Shown: positions 10,820 through 21,616 of the stretch, in pieces
Layout of the letters: each line of letters starts with the position of its first letter
Position numbering within the stretch: the stretch's first letter is position 1
Source: Moniliophthora roreri
Lineage: Eukaryota; Basidiomycota; Agaricomycetes; Agaricales; Marasmiaceae
DNA: 64,000 bases
Direction: 5' to 3'
NCBI GenBank assembly: GCA_001466705.2
Contig: LATX02000186.1
Location: 1 to 64,000 of the forward strand
Made by a program: the position numbers and the translations under genes
Notes under the pieces: model-generated
Seen by the model: the letters and a program-made list of their open reading frames with translations, nothing else
Told to the model about the DNA's origin: nothing
The model's database searches: none

Positions 10820-11533
10820 CACTATGTACGAGGTGTTCTTTTTATGCTATTAATACAAAGGAAATACACTCAGAATACTGCTATATATTTGCTTCAAGAC
10901 AACACTCAGAAAATTCTATTAGTTTCAAGTTGTCATCACATATTGAAAACAGCAAGCATACTCTGGATTTTAATTTCCAGAAGAGTCTGTGTTTTTTTAT
11001 TATTTTATAATAATGAAATTATAGAATTATCCTTTAATTTTCTAATTACAAATATACTAAATTTTCTGCCTTATAAAATAGTGAGAAAGCATTTAGAAAA
11101 TAAATATAAGATTTTGAATTTTATATCAAAGGAAACATGTTAAATACAAAAGGAAAACTATATGAAAACTATCTAAAAACTGCTTTAAAATATAGTGTTT
11201 TCCTAGTGTTTTCTCTGACTTTCCCACAATAGAAAATGTGGAATTTTTATCTTATCTTATCAGCATTTTCTGAGCATTTTCAACCAGAGAAAATTTAATG
11301 TTTTCTCAGTATGGAAATTATTCTAATATATTGTATTATCTATTAATTCTCAGAATTTGAAAATTCCATATCTTTTGCTGCTGAAAATTTAGTATTCTCC
11401 AGGCATATTCTTGTTAAGAGGACACAATTGAAATTTAGAATTTATAAATGGTTTTATAAAAATTCTCTTTGCAAGAAGATTACATGTTTTCTCAATCAGA
11501 AAACCATGTTAAAAAAACACCTTGTATGTAGTG
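10820..11533. mobile_element. CACTA-ended miniature transposon, copy 3, inverted, mismatched flanks
   Basis: 714 bp, in the opposite orientation to copies 1 and 2. It starts CACTATGTACGAGG and ends TTGTATGTAGTG. The left flank is aca (coding side) and the right flank is tta (LTR side), so no target duplication is present. About 120 bp of the 3' LTR plus the end of the internal region are missing at this place. Confidence 0.85.
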
Positions 11534-11879
11534 TTATTTCATTTCTATATAATTTCATTGTTGACTTCACTATTCTTTTACTTTCTATCAGATTCTATCT
11601 GCTAAAGATATCTCACTCTGACCTACTATGTTGATATCCAAATGATGTATAATGAGTAGCTACAAAGTGTGTATAAGTAGATAGAAACTGGGTCAAGACT
11701 CTTCAGCTTGACCTGGTTAATCCATCTTCTATCTTGCAAGCCAACGACTGAACTCGTGATAACTAACAGAGGGTCCTACCTACTGTTGGATTGTTGAACT
11801 CCAACTTGAACCTTGATACTTGACGTCACTTTGCTTAGTGGTGTTGAGTTGTTGTCATTGCTGCACAAGTAACGTAACA
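11534..11879 (+). repeat. 3' LTR of the Gypsy element, left part missing
   Basis: Matches the 5' LTR from about 3135 to 3501 and ends GTAACA followed by the target duplication atgcc. The first 115-120 bp of the LTR, including its TGTTAC start and any polypurine tract, are absent; the miniature element abuts directly. Confidence 0.85.
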
Positions 11880-11929
11880 ATGCCTAACCAAAGAAAGCAG
11901 GTGTAGTGGCAGTTTGTCCAATCATATTG

Positions 11930-14570
11930 GCTTGCGGAGACAGGAATCTTTTGCTACACCATGTTCGTCGAAGGAGAATGGTCCAAAGCCAAACCAAACA
12001 CACTATTTGTTGCAAATGTGATGTTTTGGAAAGTTGTCAAATGCCTCAGGGACATTACCATCTCCAAAAAGAGACCTAGTGCTGCCATTCTGTAGAGCTC
12101 TAACATATAAAGTCACTTCAGGATAACTTTGCACTTATTTAAAATTACATACCATGAAGTCATGACCTGTGCATCTGTCAAAAGATTGCCCTGACCCTGG
12201 TAGTCTGATACATATACAGCCCTATGCAGCTTTTCATATTGAACATACTGCATTGCAATCAGAAACTCAGCCTTGGGGAACTCTGGATCCTCAGGATCCA
12301 ACTCTGGTGCAGCACAAGAGTTATGAACATACTTGACAAAGTCCATCAAGTCAGAGAGTAGCTCTTCTATGAAGAAAACATGCTCTATCTGGATGCTGCC
12401 ACTAGGACCTCCCCCACTGCCAGCCTTCTTGCCACTACTAGACTTCTCTGCTGTGGACAAAGACATAAAAATAGCAGCCTTGACATAACACAGCTGGGGT
12501 GTAACACATGGGACCTCAGGCCAATCTGGATTATAAAATAGCACCTTCTACTGATAACCATCACAGCAGAGACTTACCTGGAGAACCAAGGCATTTTTCC
12601 ATATATGTATAAGGCATGTCAACCAACATTGAACTCCACATATGCACGTTGGCCTCAGTGACTGCTTTTTCAAGCTCTAGTGCACCTTGGTACCATGCTA
12701 CCACATCCTGGTCACCTCTACAGCCAATATTAGTTATGACTTCTCTAAATTGGCAGGCATATTACACACCTCTTTTTCAACAAGTAGAACTGCTTAACAC
12801 AAACCCCCTCTGGCCTTACTAAGAACTCTGACCCTTCAAATGAGGCATCTATAGATAGGCGGCCAATATGTGCAGTCTTGAAACCACCCTTGCCTAGCTC
12901 ATGCCCAGCATGCAAATTGACAAGTAGTGTTGCCACACCTACAACATGATCATGGGGATTGTAATGTTGCAGTGTATTATCTGCAAGCACAGACTGAATA
13001 TCATATGATGGAATGACAGCCAACAGTCCAGTGAATGAAGTCCAAATTGGAGCTATAGATTCATCAGAGCAAGCAGACTATAATTGGAAGACTACACACT
13101 TGCTGGTGTTGTGACTTGAGAGCCTCCAACCAATAAACCTGACAAGACTTCCTTCTCTTTGGGTGAAGACCAAGTAGCTTGCTTCTTGAGGCTATAATGA
13201 GGTGGTGGTGTCTTTGCACCAGACTCCTAATGTACATAAATAAGAAGTTCTGTAAATGGATTTGATGGTACTCACACTTCTCCTCCTCTTACCTGAGGTG
13301 ATTGCCAGAGCATCTACACCTCTATTCATTGATGGTCCCTCTCTCATAGAAGTTGAAAATTGCTCCTTGGATGATCCTGTGACTGTGTTCATGTTCTAAA
13401 AGGCTTATTAGCTTCAGTAAAGGAGCATTCAGACTGCAAATCATACCTCATATGCTTCGCTCTCATCCCAAAACCTTTGAAGCTCTTTGACAGAGACAAC
13501 AACCTGCAGAATTGGAGCTACCTTGTTGGCTACCCATTTCGGCATGCCATTCTTTCCCTTTCTTCCTGCAGCAGAGGACATTGAACCATGGACATTGTAG
13601 AAATATGGCAGATATGCATTCCACTGATCCTTAATATTTGGACCATCAAGATCAATGCCTGCTCCAGCCTTCTTTGTATTGTCCCAGGAAATGTCTCACA
13701 TATTGAATTTGAACCTGTCTCAGTAGAAGTAGAACAATAGCCCCGCAATTGTCACCACATGCTTTTCCAACTTGTTGCATGCATATGCCACCAGATCATT
13801 ATGAATCTTGGAAATGGATGCATGAGCATCATAATTCGGCCAATTGTCAGCTAAAGCCTGCAATTTTTGAATGAGAGTAGCTCCAACTAAGCAAATAGGA
13901 GACAAACTGACTACTAGAATATTCACCTCATCAGGATGTCTGGGCAAGACATGTGCAATCAACACCTTGGCTAATAACTTGTCACCACTAGAAGCATGGG
14001 CAGCCTTCTGGTAGCAGGTGCACTTCCTCTCAAAAACCTCAAATGAAGTTTCACCCCTATAAGTTGTGCCACAGCCATCAGCATAAGGGCGAGCAAGAGG
14101 ATGGAGACATCCTGAGAGTGCAGGGTATAGGTTTATATGAGGCCTGCCACCCATGATGCACCAGGCTGCATGTGAACAACAGCCTGCTGGAAGAGCACAT
14201 GTGTTTCTGTGACTGATTGAGAAATATTTCATTCACAGAAGGTTCCACTCTCACTCTTGCACTGTGCAGCATTGATATGATTGGATATGACATTAGGATC
14301 AGGCCTTGTGCTCTGTGAAACTACAGCAGACAGAACAGCAGCTGACAGACCCATCAATGAAGGGAACAAATAGTTAGTAGTATATACTCACAACAGCTAG
14401 ATGGCATTCTGGAGACCTTGCTAATGTTGTTTGCTAAAAGAGAAACTATAGGGCCAAGCTCAATGATGTGCTGAAACAACATACCAGGCATTGTCACCTT
14501 GGCCAGTGATGCAGCTAGTAGTAACAGTAGATGTGGAGGGCCCATAGTCCTAGCAGAAGGCACCTGAGAA
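11930..14570 (-). pseudogene. alpha-kinase family protein, decayed
   Basis: Minus-strand fragments spell the atypical alpha-kinase fold in order: a glycine-rich strand GKGGFKTAHIG near 12,890 followed by VCVKQFY near 12,795; a block containing AVYVSDYQGQGNLLTDAQ near 12,170-12,230, matching the family's DxQG...TDPQ motif; and a final block with LFGDGNV near 12,065 and HICNK near 12,010, matching the Gly-rich and zinc-binding HxCN region. Alpha-kinases phosphorylate Ser/Thr and are expanded in Agaricomycetes. Upstream (13,700-14,570) are Cys-rich frames that could be N-terminal exons. Stops and frame breaks occur throughout, and the 3' end lies 50 bp from the Gypsy target duplication. Confidence 0.6.
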
Positions 14571-14928
14571 CCTGTAGACTTTGTTTAGCATACACTTGTG
14601 TCATCATAAGTAACAAATAGACATACTGTGAGTTGCATCAATTGTGCTGGTAGCTGCAGCTGTTAGCACAGTAGTGCAAGCTTAATATGCTGCATAGCAG
14701 CTCATGCAGACCATTTTTGCCTTATTGCTGTTGCCAACAAAGGCATACAGCTCATTTGGCTGCATGATTGTGGTACCTGACACTGGATAGGTACCTTAGC
14801 ACAAAGATCACTGGTGAACACCCCACCATCCATTGACATGATGTTCAATGTTCCAAGAATGAAAATGTCATTTTATACTCTCTTTTAAGAGTACAATAGG
14901 CATCAGAAAGCCATGCAGCTGGCAATTC

Positions 14929-15004
14929 ACATTGGATTGAACAGGTAATTTGTGTTGGATCAAATGATCAGGTAATTCATATTGGATTGAACAGACAATT
15001 CACA
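14929..15004. repeat. short direct repeats
   Basis: AATTCA(C/T)ATTGGATTGAACAG occurs at about 14,927 and 14,975, with a diverged third copy between. It lies upstream of the second Gypsy fragment. Confidence 0.55.
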
Positions 15005-15243
15005 TATTGCTTGCAGTTGTCAGCGTGTATTATCACTCTGAGTCTCAAGACTACAACTCACACTATCTTGTCATCCTGTGAAGAGACTATTCCAAAGCTG
15101 GACATGATGAGATGGTAAGCCTGTTGCATCAAGAACAAGGTATAAGGGTACCACAGTGAGCACAGTACTGCATTGGCATTGCTATTGACACTCAAGTTGC
15201 CTCTTGTGGTGTAGAAGGGTGGTGGAAGATTGGTTTCAGACTT

Positions 15244-16543
15244 ATGAGTCTGATCTGGTGCAGGAAAGATGCCATGGAATGTTCAAGTGTAAACACTTCT
15301 GAATGGCTGGTGGAAATAACCTCTGGTGCCTTGACCAGCATGACAAGTGGAAACACTTACAAAGTTACCAAATATACAAAGTCTAAAGGATGGGTTACCT
15401 CTGCAGATGCCTACTTCTTTAGCAGGATCAAACAGGAAAATGAAACACCTAATGTATTTCATGCTGCAACAACAACAGCTCCTGTCTTTGAGAAGAACAC
15501 TCCTCAACAATTAGCAGCAGCAATGCTGCAACAAATGCAGATAAATGCAGCTCAGAATGATGTTATAAAAAACTAAGAAGCCCAGTGATAGGGATGGTAG
15601 CACACAATACCAAAGCTACTAAAACAAAATCCCCTGAGAGTAAAGGCTGGACATTGGAAATTTCTATTACACCACCTAAGGGCTTTGATAAATCCATATA
15701 TCAGGACTTGAAGAGTCTATTAAAAGCAAATGTGCAATCAAAGAAGGAAAAATCTAAAAATGAAGAGGAAGCTGAAGACAAGGTGGAAGAAACACCTAGC
15801 AAAGAGATTCCTGCACCTGATAAAGTGCTACCCCAAGATACCCATCTGTTTGATAAAGTAAAGCTGATAGACAGGCCTCCAATACCCAAAAATCAAGTGA
15901 TAGAAAAGAGGATGGCACATCTAGACAAGCAGAAACAGAGTGGGAAATTTTTGAAAAAACCTGTAAAAGACATCAGAAGGTCAACAGCTTTGACCTCAAT
16001 GCCTGAGAAAGATACCCTGGAGATGATGAAGGCCCTGGGAGATGCAGTAATTGATAAATACTTAGCATCTGAAGTTCCAGTACCTTTAGAAGTCTTAGCC
16101 AAGCTGTTACTGTCTTTCAGAAGAATGATAATAAGAAGGTTACAACTCAAGGAAATAAAACACAAACCTATTAAGACATTTTATGAGTTGTTACCTCAAA
16201 CCCAAGTTCTGGCACTGAGCCAAGAAGTAATTGAAGACCTGGGAAACTGCACCCATGTAATAGAAACCAGTGATTTAGCCAGAGAAAGCTGGAAAGAGCA
16301 TTTTGAAGTACTTAGCCGAGAAGTTGATGGAATGCCTGCTGGTGCTATAGTACAAAAGAATGTGGTAGAACAATTTTTAAATGAACAGGACTCCTCAGAA
16401 AAAGGAAGAGTCATTATAGTGGCTAGATCAACTGAAGCACTGTGCTGCATTTTCCCAAATTTGAACAATCATCCAGAAGTGATTGAGGCACTCTTAAATA
16501 TGGGGTCTCAAATCATTTGCATTGATAAAGAAGTGATTGGCTG
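15244..16543 (+). pseudogene. gag-like and N-terminal polyprotein region of Gypsy fragment 2
   Basis: An ATG at 15244 opens 110 codons ending in TAA at 15574. After a second stop, a 319-codon frame runs from about 15585 to 16543, rich in Lys/Glu in its first half. Its last 30 residues (LNNHPEVIEALLNMGSQIICID) are the start of a retroviral-type aspartic protease, where the usual Asp-Ser-Gly is replaced by Asn-Met-Gly-Ser. The rest of the protease continues beyond the TGA at 16542 through further stops to about 16,850. Gag binds element RNA and the protease matures the polyprotein, but this copy is broken. Confidence 0.65.
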
Positions 16544-17160
16544 AGGAATTACATGGAATCTGGCTACCTATATTCATATGCAGAGTGTAAATGGCAGTCT
16601 TAACTGAACTCAAGGCTTAGCCAGGAATGTTCTGCTTACAATTGGATCCATTACTATCTATGGCCAATAGCATGTCATTGAATGAGCACTGCACAAAATG
16701 TTATTGGGAAGACTGTTTGATGTTCTAACTAAGATGTGTACTCAGACTTTTGAGGATGGTCACATGGACATCACTCTAACATGTTCCAATACTCAGAAGC
16801 AGATAACTATAGGGACATATGGAAGAGGCAAAGGGATAAAACTGGAGCCTTATCAGGTGCAAAGTTGAAAGACATGGCTCAGCCTGATAGTCCTCCTTCT
16901 GAGCAAGATTGAGAACAGAGCAGAAACAGTGACACTTCAGATCAAATGAATTTTCAGAGAACCTCAAGGAACTGTTAAAGGAACAGGGAGAGGTTGCAGT
17001 AATAATAGAAATGGACAAAGCTGAAAATATATGTGTTTGCACATACAATATACCCTTAGAAAAGACTTTTAAGCAAATTGAATTGGCAGAATTGTACTTG
17101 CAAGTGGCAAGTACAATGCCAGAAGTTTGAGAGCACATAGAAAAGAAAATTGACAACTTC

Positions 17161-18027
17161 ATGAGCACTTGCTTTACAAAATATGGTGATAGAGATGCCC
17201 AGTGCTTATTACAACAAGCAAATGGCATATTGGCAAATCACTCAGTGTACACAGGGACTAGAAAGGAGTATCAATGGACAAACTCTGACTCTATACCACA
17301 TGTAATGTTGTTTGATATAAAGAAATCAAGAGATGAGGCTATTCAAGACACTCAATCAGTCTTTGGGAAATATAAACCTATCGCCTTAAAAGTAAAACCA
17401 GTTAAAGCAACTCTTCCACAAGAGTTTCACATGCAAAGAATGATAACTGGGGATCCTTTGGAAGACATGCCTGAATTGCCTACAAACCCATCAGATTTTG
17501 TAGAAAGTAAAAGATATAACAAGGAAAGAAAAGGCATTATAGATAAGAATCACCCAGAAGCATTCTTATGGCCAGAAGAAAGAAAACTTATACATGAACT
17601 AATGAGACTACAGGAAAAAGCATTTGCTTGGAAGCCATCAGAAGGAGGTAATTTTCATACTGACTTCTTCTCTTCTGTGAAGTTTCCAGTTCTGCCTCAT
17701 GTGCTGTGGGTAGAAAGGAATATACCTATTCTGCCAGGCATATATGCAGAGATTTGCAAAATAATTAAAGATAAAATTGATGCAGGAGTATATGAACCCT
17801 CCAGCTCATCCTATAGATCTAAGTGGTTCTGTGTCTTAAAGAAGGATGGAAAGAGCCTTTGGCTAGTACATAGTTTAGAACCCTTAAACCAAGTGACAAT
17901 TCAGTATTCTGGTGTGCCTCCTGTGACAGTGGAAGTAGCAAATCACTTTGCTGGACATGCTTGCCTTGGATTGCTAGATATATGGGTTGGATATGATGAA
18001 AGATTGATAGATGAGGAGTCAAGGCAT
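17161..18027 (+). pseudogene. reverse transcriptase N-terminal part of Gypsy fragment 2
   Basis: A 293-codon open frame. It contains the family linker with FLWPEERKLIHEL near 17,562, the RT fingers with AGVYEPSSSSYRSKWFCVLKKDGK near 17,785, then LVHSLEPLNQVT and a palm start ending LGLLDIWVGYDER near 18,000. The catalytic YxDD box is missing because the homology ends at about 18,025. It is open but truncated, so it is inactive. Confidence 0.8.
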
Positions 18028-18195
18028 GTGCACCAGAACTAAATTGAATTCTGACAGGAGAAGACTCCATCTTGCTTGTCTCTGGTTCAGCCTCTTCATG
18101 GTTCTGAAAAATGTCAAGTTTTTATGATTGGAGAGTACCATAACCTTGTGTTTTCCTCCCATCAAATAGTGTCTCCATTCACCTAACACCAGGAG
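18019..18195 (-). pseudogene. RNase H fragment of another Gypsy copy, inverted
   Basis: The minus strand reads EWRHYLMGGKHKV, then SNHKNLTFF and RQARWSLLLSEFNLVLVH, the RNase H to connection segment of a Gypsy polyprotein. It meets the plus-strand RT fragment tail-to-tail at about 18,022-18,027. The sequence differs from the RNase H at 7425-7530, so it comes from a different copy. Confidence 0.8.
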
Positions 18196-18249
18196 GATAA
18201 GTAAGTTTTTGACAAAAAACTCTGACAAATAGCCCAACAATGTTTTAGC

Positions 18250-18880
18250 TATAAATAGGCTCTAGGAGCATGCCAGCACACTTCTATAAAATTTCCATAC
18301 TGGGAAGTAAATTCCCACAGCCTCTGGAAGGTTTCATTAGGTATTGGGGTAGATATGAGCAAAATTCCAAAAAAAAAACCAAAATTGGGGGATGGGTAGG
18401 TAGTACAGTATGGAATCTATTGATGCTGGACCTTATCCCTCATAGCTGGTACATTCTCTATATATCCAAATGTAGGATACAGCAGCCCAGGGGCCTAGTA
18501 TTTCTTCCAGAATTACTGCAGCCAAATTCGCTTTTTTTGGGTTTTAGCAGTACTTCAGGACAGGGAATGATTTGGATGGGCTGAAGCGTGGTCAGAACTC
18601 CTTTAATAGTGTACTGAAGAGGAATATATACTTACCCAAGTGGTCCCATTGCTCTAATACCTTTTTTATAGGGTATAAATGTTATACCAATAATCCAGCC
18701 AATAATCATAGAATAGCTCCTCAGGGAAAGATTTCTGTACAAAGGCAACTTTAAATTCGAGTTCGGCGACCCAAAAAAGGGTAGGGGGCAGCTTTTTGGT
18801 ATTTTATTAGGATCAGGTTCAATGGATGTCTAGAAACCCTCAAAAAACCACTTATACTTGTATATCTTTACAGGGAGTGA
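18250..18880. other. unassigned repeat-like sequence
   Basis: Short open frames on the plus strand (for example 18270-18584) have no recognisable protein features. Poly-A and poly-T runs occur. This is probably transposon debris. Confidence 0.4.
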
Positions 18881-18885
18881 TCTGG

Positions 18886-19113
18886 GGATCATGGGACTAT
18901 CAGAATCGAATTCAGAGTATCAAATAACGTAAGAACTGAGTCCTGNCACCTTTTGTTAAATGCTCAGATACTGTATAAACCCAATACTACTATGTACAAT
19001 AAACTTGACATACTCATATACCAAGCTATACTGCATGGATACTCATGTCCCAGGACTCAATTCCTATGTTATTTGATGCTCTGAATTCAATTCTGGTAGT
19101 CCCATGATCCCAA
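18886..19113. repeat. inverted repeat with about 60-bp arms around an N
   Basis: Positions 18,886-18,945 (GGGGATCATGGGACTATCAG and onward to GAGTCCTG) are the reverse complement, at roughly 85-90% identity, of 19,049-19,113. The N at 18,946 directly follows the left arm. Confidence 0.75.
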
Positions 19114-19215
19114 GTTGAGTGAAAAAAGTGCCCCCTTTGTTAAATGCTCAGATACTGTATGAACCCAATACTACTATGTACAATAAACTTGACATACTCA
19201 TATACCAAGCTATAC
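18947..19215. repeat. direct repeat pair (about 88 bp each)
   Basis: TTTGTTAAATGCTCAGATAC and the following 65 bp to AAGCTATACTG occur at about 18,951-19,034 and again at about 19,133-19,215, almost identical. The right arm of the inverted repeat lies between the two. Confidence 0.8.
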
Positions 19216-19406
19216 TGGGTAGTACTAGAATAAAGATTGAGGAATAGTGATAAATGAGAGGAAAGGAGTACACACCAGGCAACACTTTTCTTCAGCAGTA
19301 ATCCTTCCAATTCTTATCTACTTCTATCTTAAGAAACTTGCAAAGAGCCATCCTTGACATTTGCCTGCCAGAAATCAGCGATCTGGATGTCCAATTTAGC
19401 TGTAAT

Positions 19407-20511
19407 GAGGGTGTGATTGAAAAAGGCTTGCCAGCGCTTATTGTGTTGGAAGCCTCCATTTTGGAAAGGTGTCAGTTTCATGTGCAGAAAAAGCTTACTA
19501 AGTCTTAGTCATATTTTTGTTAGTACTCGTCAGTGTACTGACTTTGCAGAATTCCACAAAGTCACTGACCTTTTCAAGGTTATGCTCACTTGAAAGTGAC
19601 CTTGAAGGCTGAGATGGACTGAGGAAGGGACTGAAATCCCAAACTTGCAGCCTAAGGTGGGCTCTATGTCAGAACACTGACACAGGGATGCCAGGATCTG
19701 GGTGAGAATAATGACTACCCAGCTCTGAAGAATGCCACAAACTGGTGTGTCATTGGTCTCAACTGGATGGCATTCTGCTGAAGATGCTCAAAAACCTATG
19801 CTTCTACTATGAAAACATGAGGCCTGTGGTGCCAAAATACCCCTGAAAAAGGTATATATAAGTTCTTAATTCTCAGTTTTGTGTGTGAGTTGGTTCAGCG
19901 TGGTTCACTGTTACCACAACATCAAGAATAATTCTCAATGTCTCACTCGGTAGTTCAGAGATGATTGCCTTCAAAAACAACTTCTCAGATTGAAAATGGG
20001 TGTTCATTTGTATAATATTTATCAGTTTTGTGGTTTTATTAATCACTTCAAAAGCAAATACTGGTATAGATTTCAACCAGAAACTACCCAAAGATTAAAC
20101 TTCTTCCAAGTGAGAACAAAGGTACCTCTTGTACCTGAATATAGCCCTCTTAGCTATGTTCTGCAACAATTCTCAAGAGGACAAATGTTCTAGACACTGC
20201 TAGCCTGAAACCCTCTCTGATTCATGTTAAAACACCAGACTATACTGATGCACGTCAGCTACCCTCTTAGTAGACTGATACAATGTTTCTCTTATCAGAA
20301 AACATGCCTCTTGTGTTAAAAACTAAGCTCTTCCTAGCTTTTATTTATATCTCTGGTTTGAGTTACAATCTCAGGTCTCAACTAGCCTGTGCCTCTTGCA
20401 CAACTAAATAAGCTAGGGCCCAAAGTGGTTGAAAAATACTGATTGCTGGTAGCTCTTCTACCTGAATAACAACATCATACACTCTGGTAATCAGTGGGCA
20501 GTATCTCTCCT
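19407..20511. repeat. 1.1-kb duplication, copy 1
   Basis: 1105 bp, nearly identical to 20513-21616. It ends at the N at 20,512. No gene is recognised inside. The copies differ by a few substitutions and one single-base indel near 20,103/21,208. Confidence 0.9.
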
Positions 20512-20512
20512 N

Positions 20513-21616
20513 GAGGGTGTGATTGAAAAAGGCTTGCCAGCGCTTATTGTGTTGGAAGCCTCCATTTTGGAAAGGTGTCAGTTTCATGTGCAGAAAAAGC
20601 TTACTAAGTCTTAGTCATATTTTTGTTAGTACTCGTCAGTGTACTGACTTTGCAGAATTCCACAAAGTCACTGACCTTTTCAAGGTTATGCTCACTTGAA
20701 AGTGACCTTGAAGGCTGAGATGGACTGAGGAAGGGACTGAAATCCCAAACTTGCAGCCTAAGGTGGGCTCTATGTCAGAACACTGACACAGGGATGCCAG
20801 GATCTGGGTGAGAATAATGACTACCCAGCTCTGAAGAATGCCACAAACTGGTGTGTCATTGGTCTCAACTGGATGGCATTCTGCTGAAGATGCTCAAAAA
20901 CCTATGCTTCTACTATGAAAACATGAGGCCTGTGGTGCCAAAATACCCCTGAAAAAGGTATATATAAGTTCTTAATTCTCAGTTTTGTGTGTGAGTTGGT
21001 TCAGCGTGGTTCACTGTTACCACAACATCAAGAATAATTCTCAATGTCTCACTCGGTAGTTCAGAGATGATTGCCTTCAAAAACAACTTCTCAGATTGAA
21101 AATGGGTGTTCATTTGTATAATATTTATCAGTTTTGTGGTTTTATTAATCACTTCAAAAGCAAATACTGGTATAGATTTCAACCAGAAACTGCCCAAAGA
21201 ATAAACTTCTTCAAGTGAGAACAAAGGTACCTCTTGTACCTGAATATAGCCCTCTTAGCTATGTTCTGCAACAATTCTCAAGAGGACAAATGTTCTAGAC
21301 ACTGCTAGCCTGAAACCCTCTCTGATTCATGTTAAAACACCAGACTATACTGATGCACGTCAGCTACCCTCTTAGTAGACTGATACAATGTTTCTCTTAT
21401 CAGAAAACATGCCTCTTGTGTTAAAAACTAAGCTCTTCCTAGCTTTTATTTATATCTCTGGTTTGAGTTACAATCTCAGGTCTCAACTAGCCTGTGCCTC
21501 TTGCACAACTAAATAAGCTAGGGCCCAAAGTGGTTGAAAAATACTGATTGCTGGTAGCTCTTCTACCTGAATAACAACATCATACACTCTGGTAATCAGT
21601 GGGCAGTATCTCTCCT
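20513..21616. repeat. 1.1-kb duplication, copy 2
   Basis: 1104 bp. It begins at the base after the N and ends at the same word (CTCTCCT) at which copy 1 stops. This is the signature of two contig ends that overlap but were joined end-to-end with one N. Confidence 0.9.

Larger units (their letters stand above)
3015..11879 (+). mobile_element. Ty3/Gypsy chromovirus-type LTR retrotransposon, nearly full length, dead
   Basis: The two ends are TGTTAC (3015) and GTAACA (11879), flanked by the identical 5-bp duplication atgcc at 3010-3014 and 11880-11884. Inside, in order, are gag with a zinc knuckle, aspartic protease, reverse transcriptase, RNase H, integrase and a C-terminal chromodomain, then an extra open frame before the 3' LTR. 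This order and the chromodomain place it among chromoviruses (Tf1/sushi-like). Three CACTA-ended miniature elements have inserted since it arrived. The frames are broken by more than 20 stops, mostly TGA, so it cannot move on its own. Confidence 0.92.
15244..18027 (+). mobile_element. fragment of a second Gypsy lineage (gag, protease, RT N-terminus)
   Basis: Carries gag-like and protease frames (15244-16920) and an RT segment (17161-18027). The sequence is of the Gypsy type frequent in basidiomycetes, with a long linker between protease and RT. It stops abruptly within RT at about 18,025, where an inverted RNase H fragment begins. No LTRs could be paired. Confidence 0.75.

Noticed and set aside
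10820..11143. Open frames inside the CACTA-ended elements as possible transposase
   Set aside because: They are short, very AT-rich, not shared as open frames between the three copies, and contain no transposase motif.
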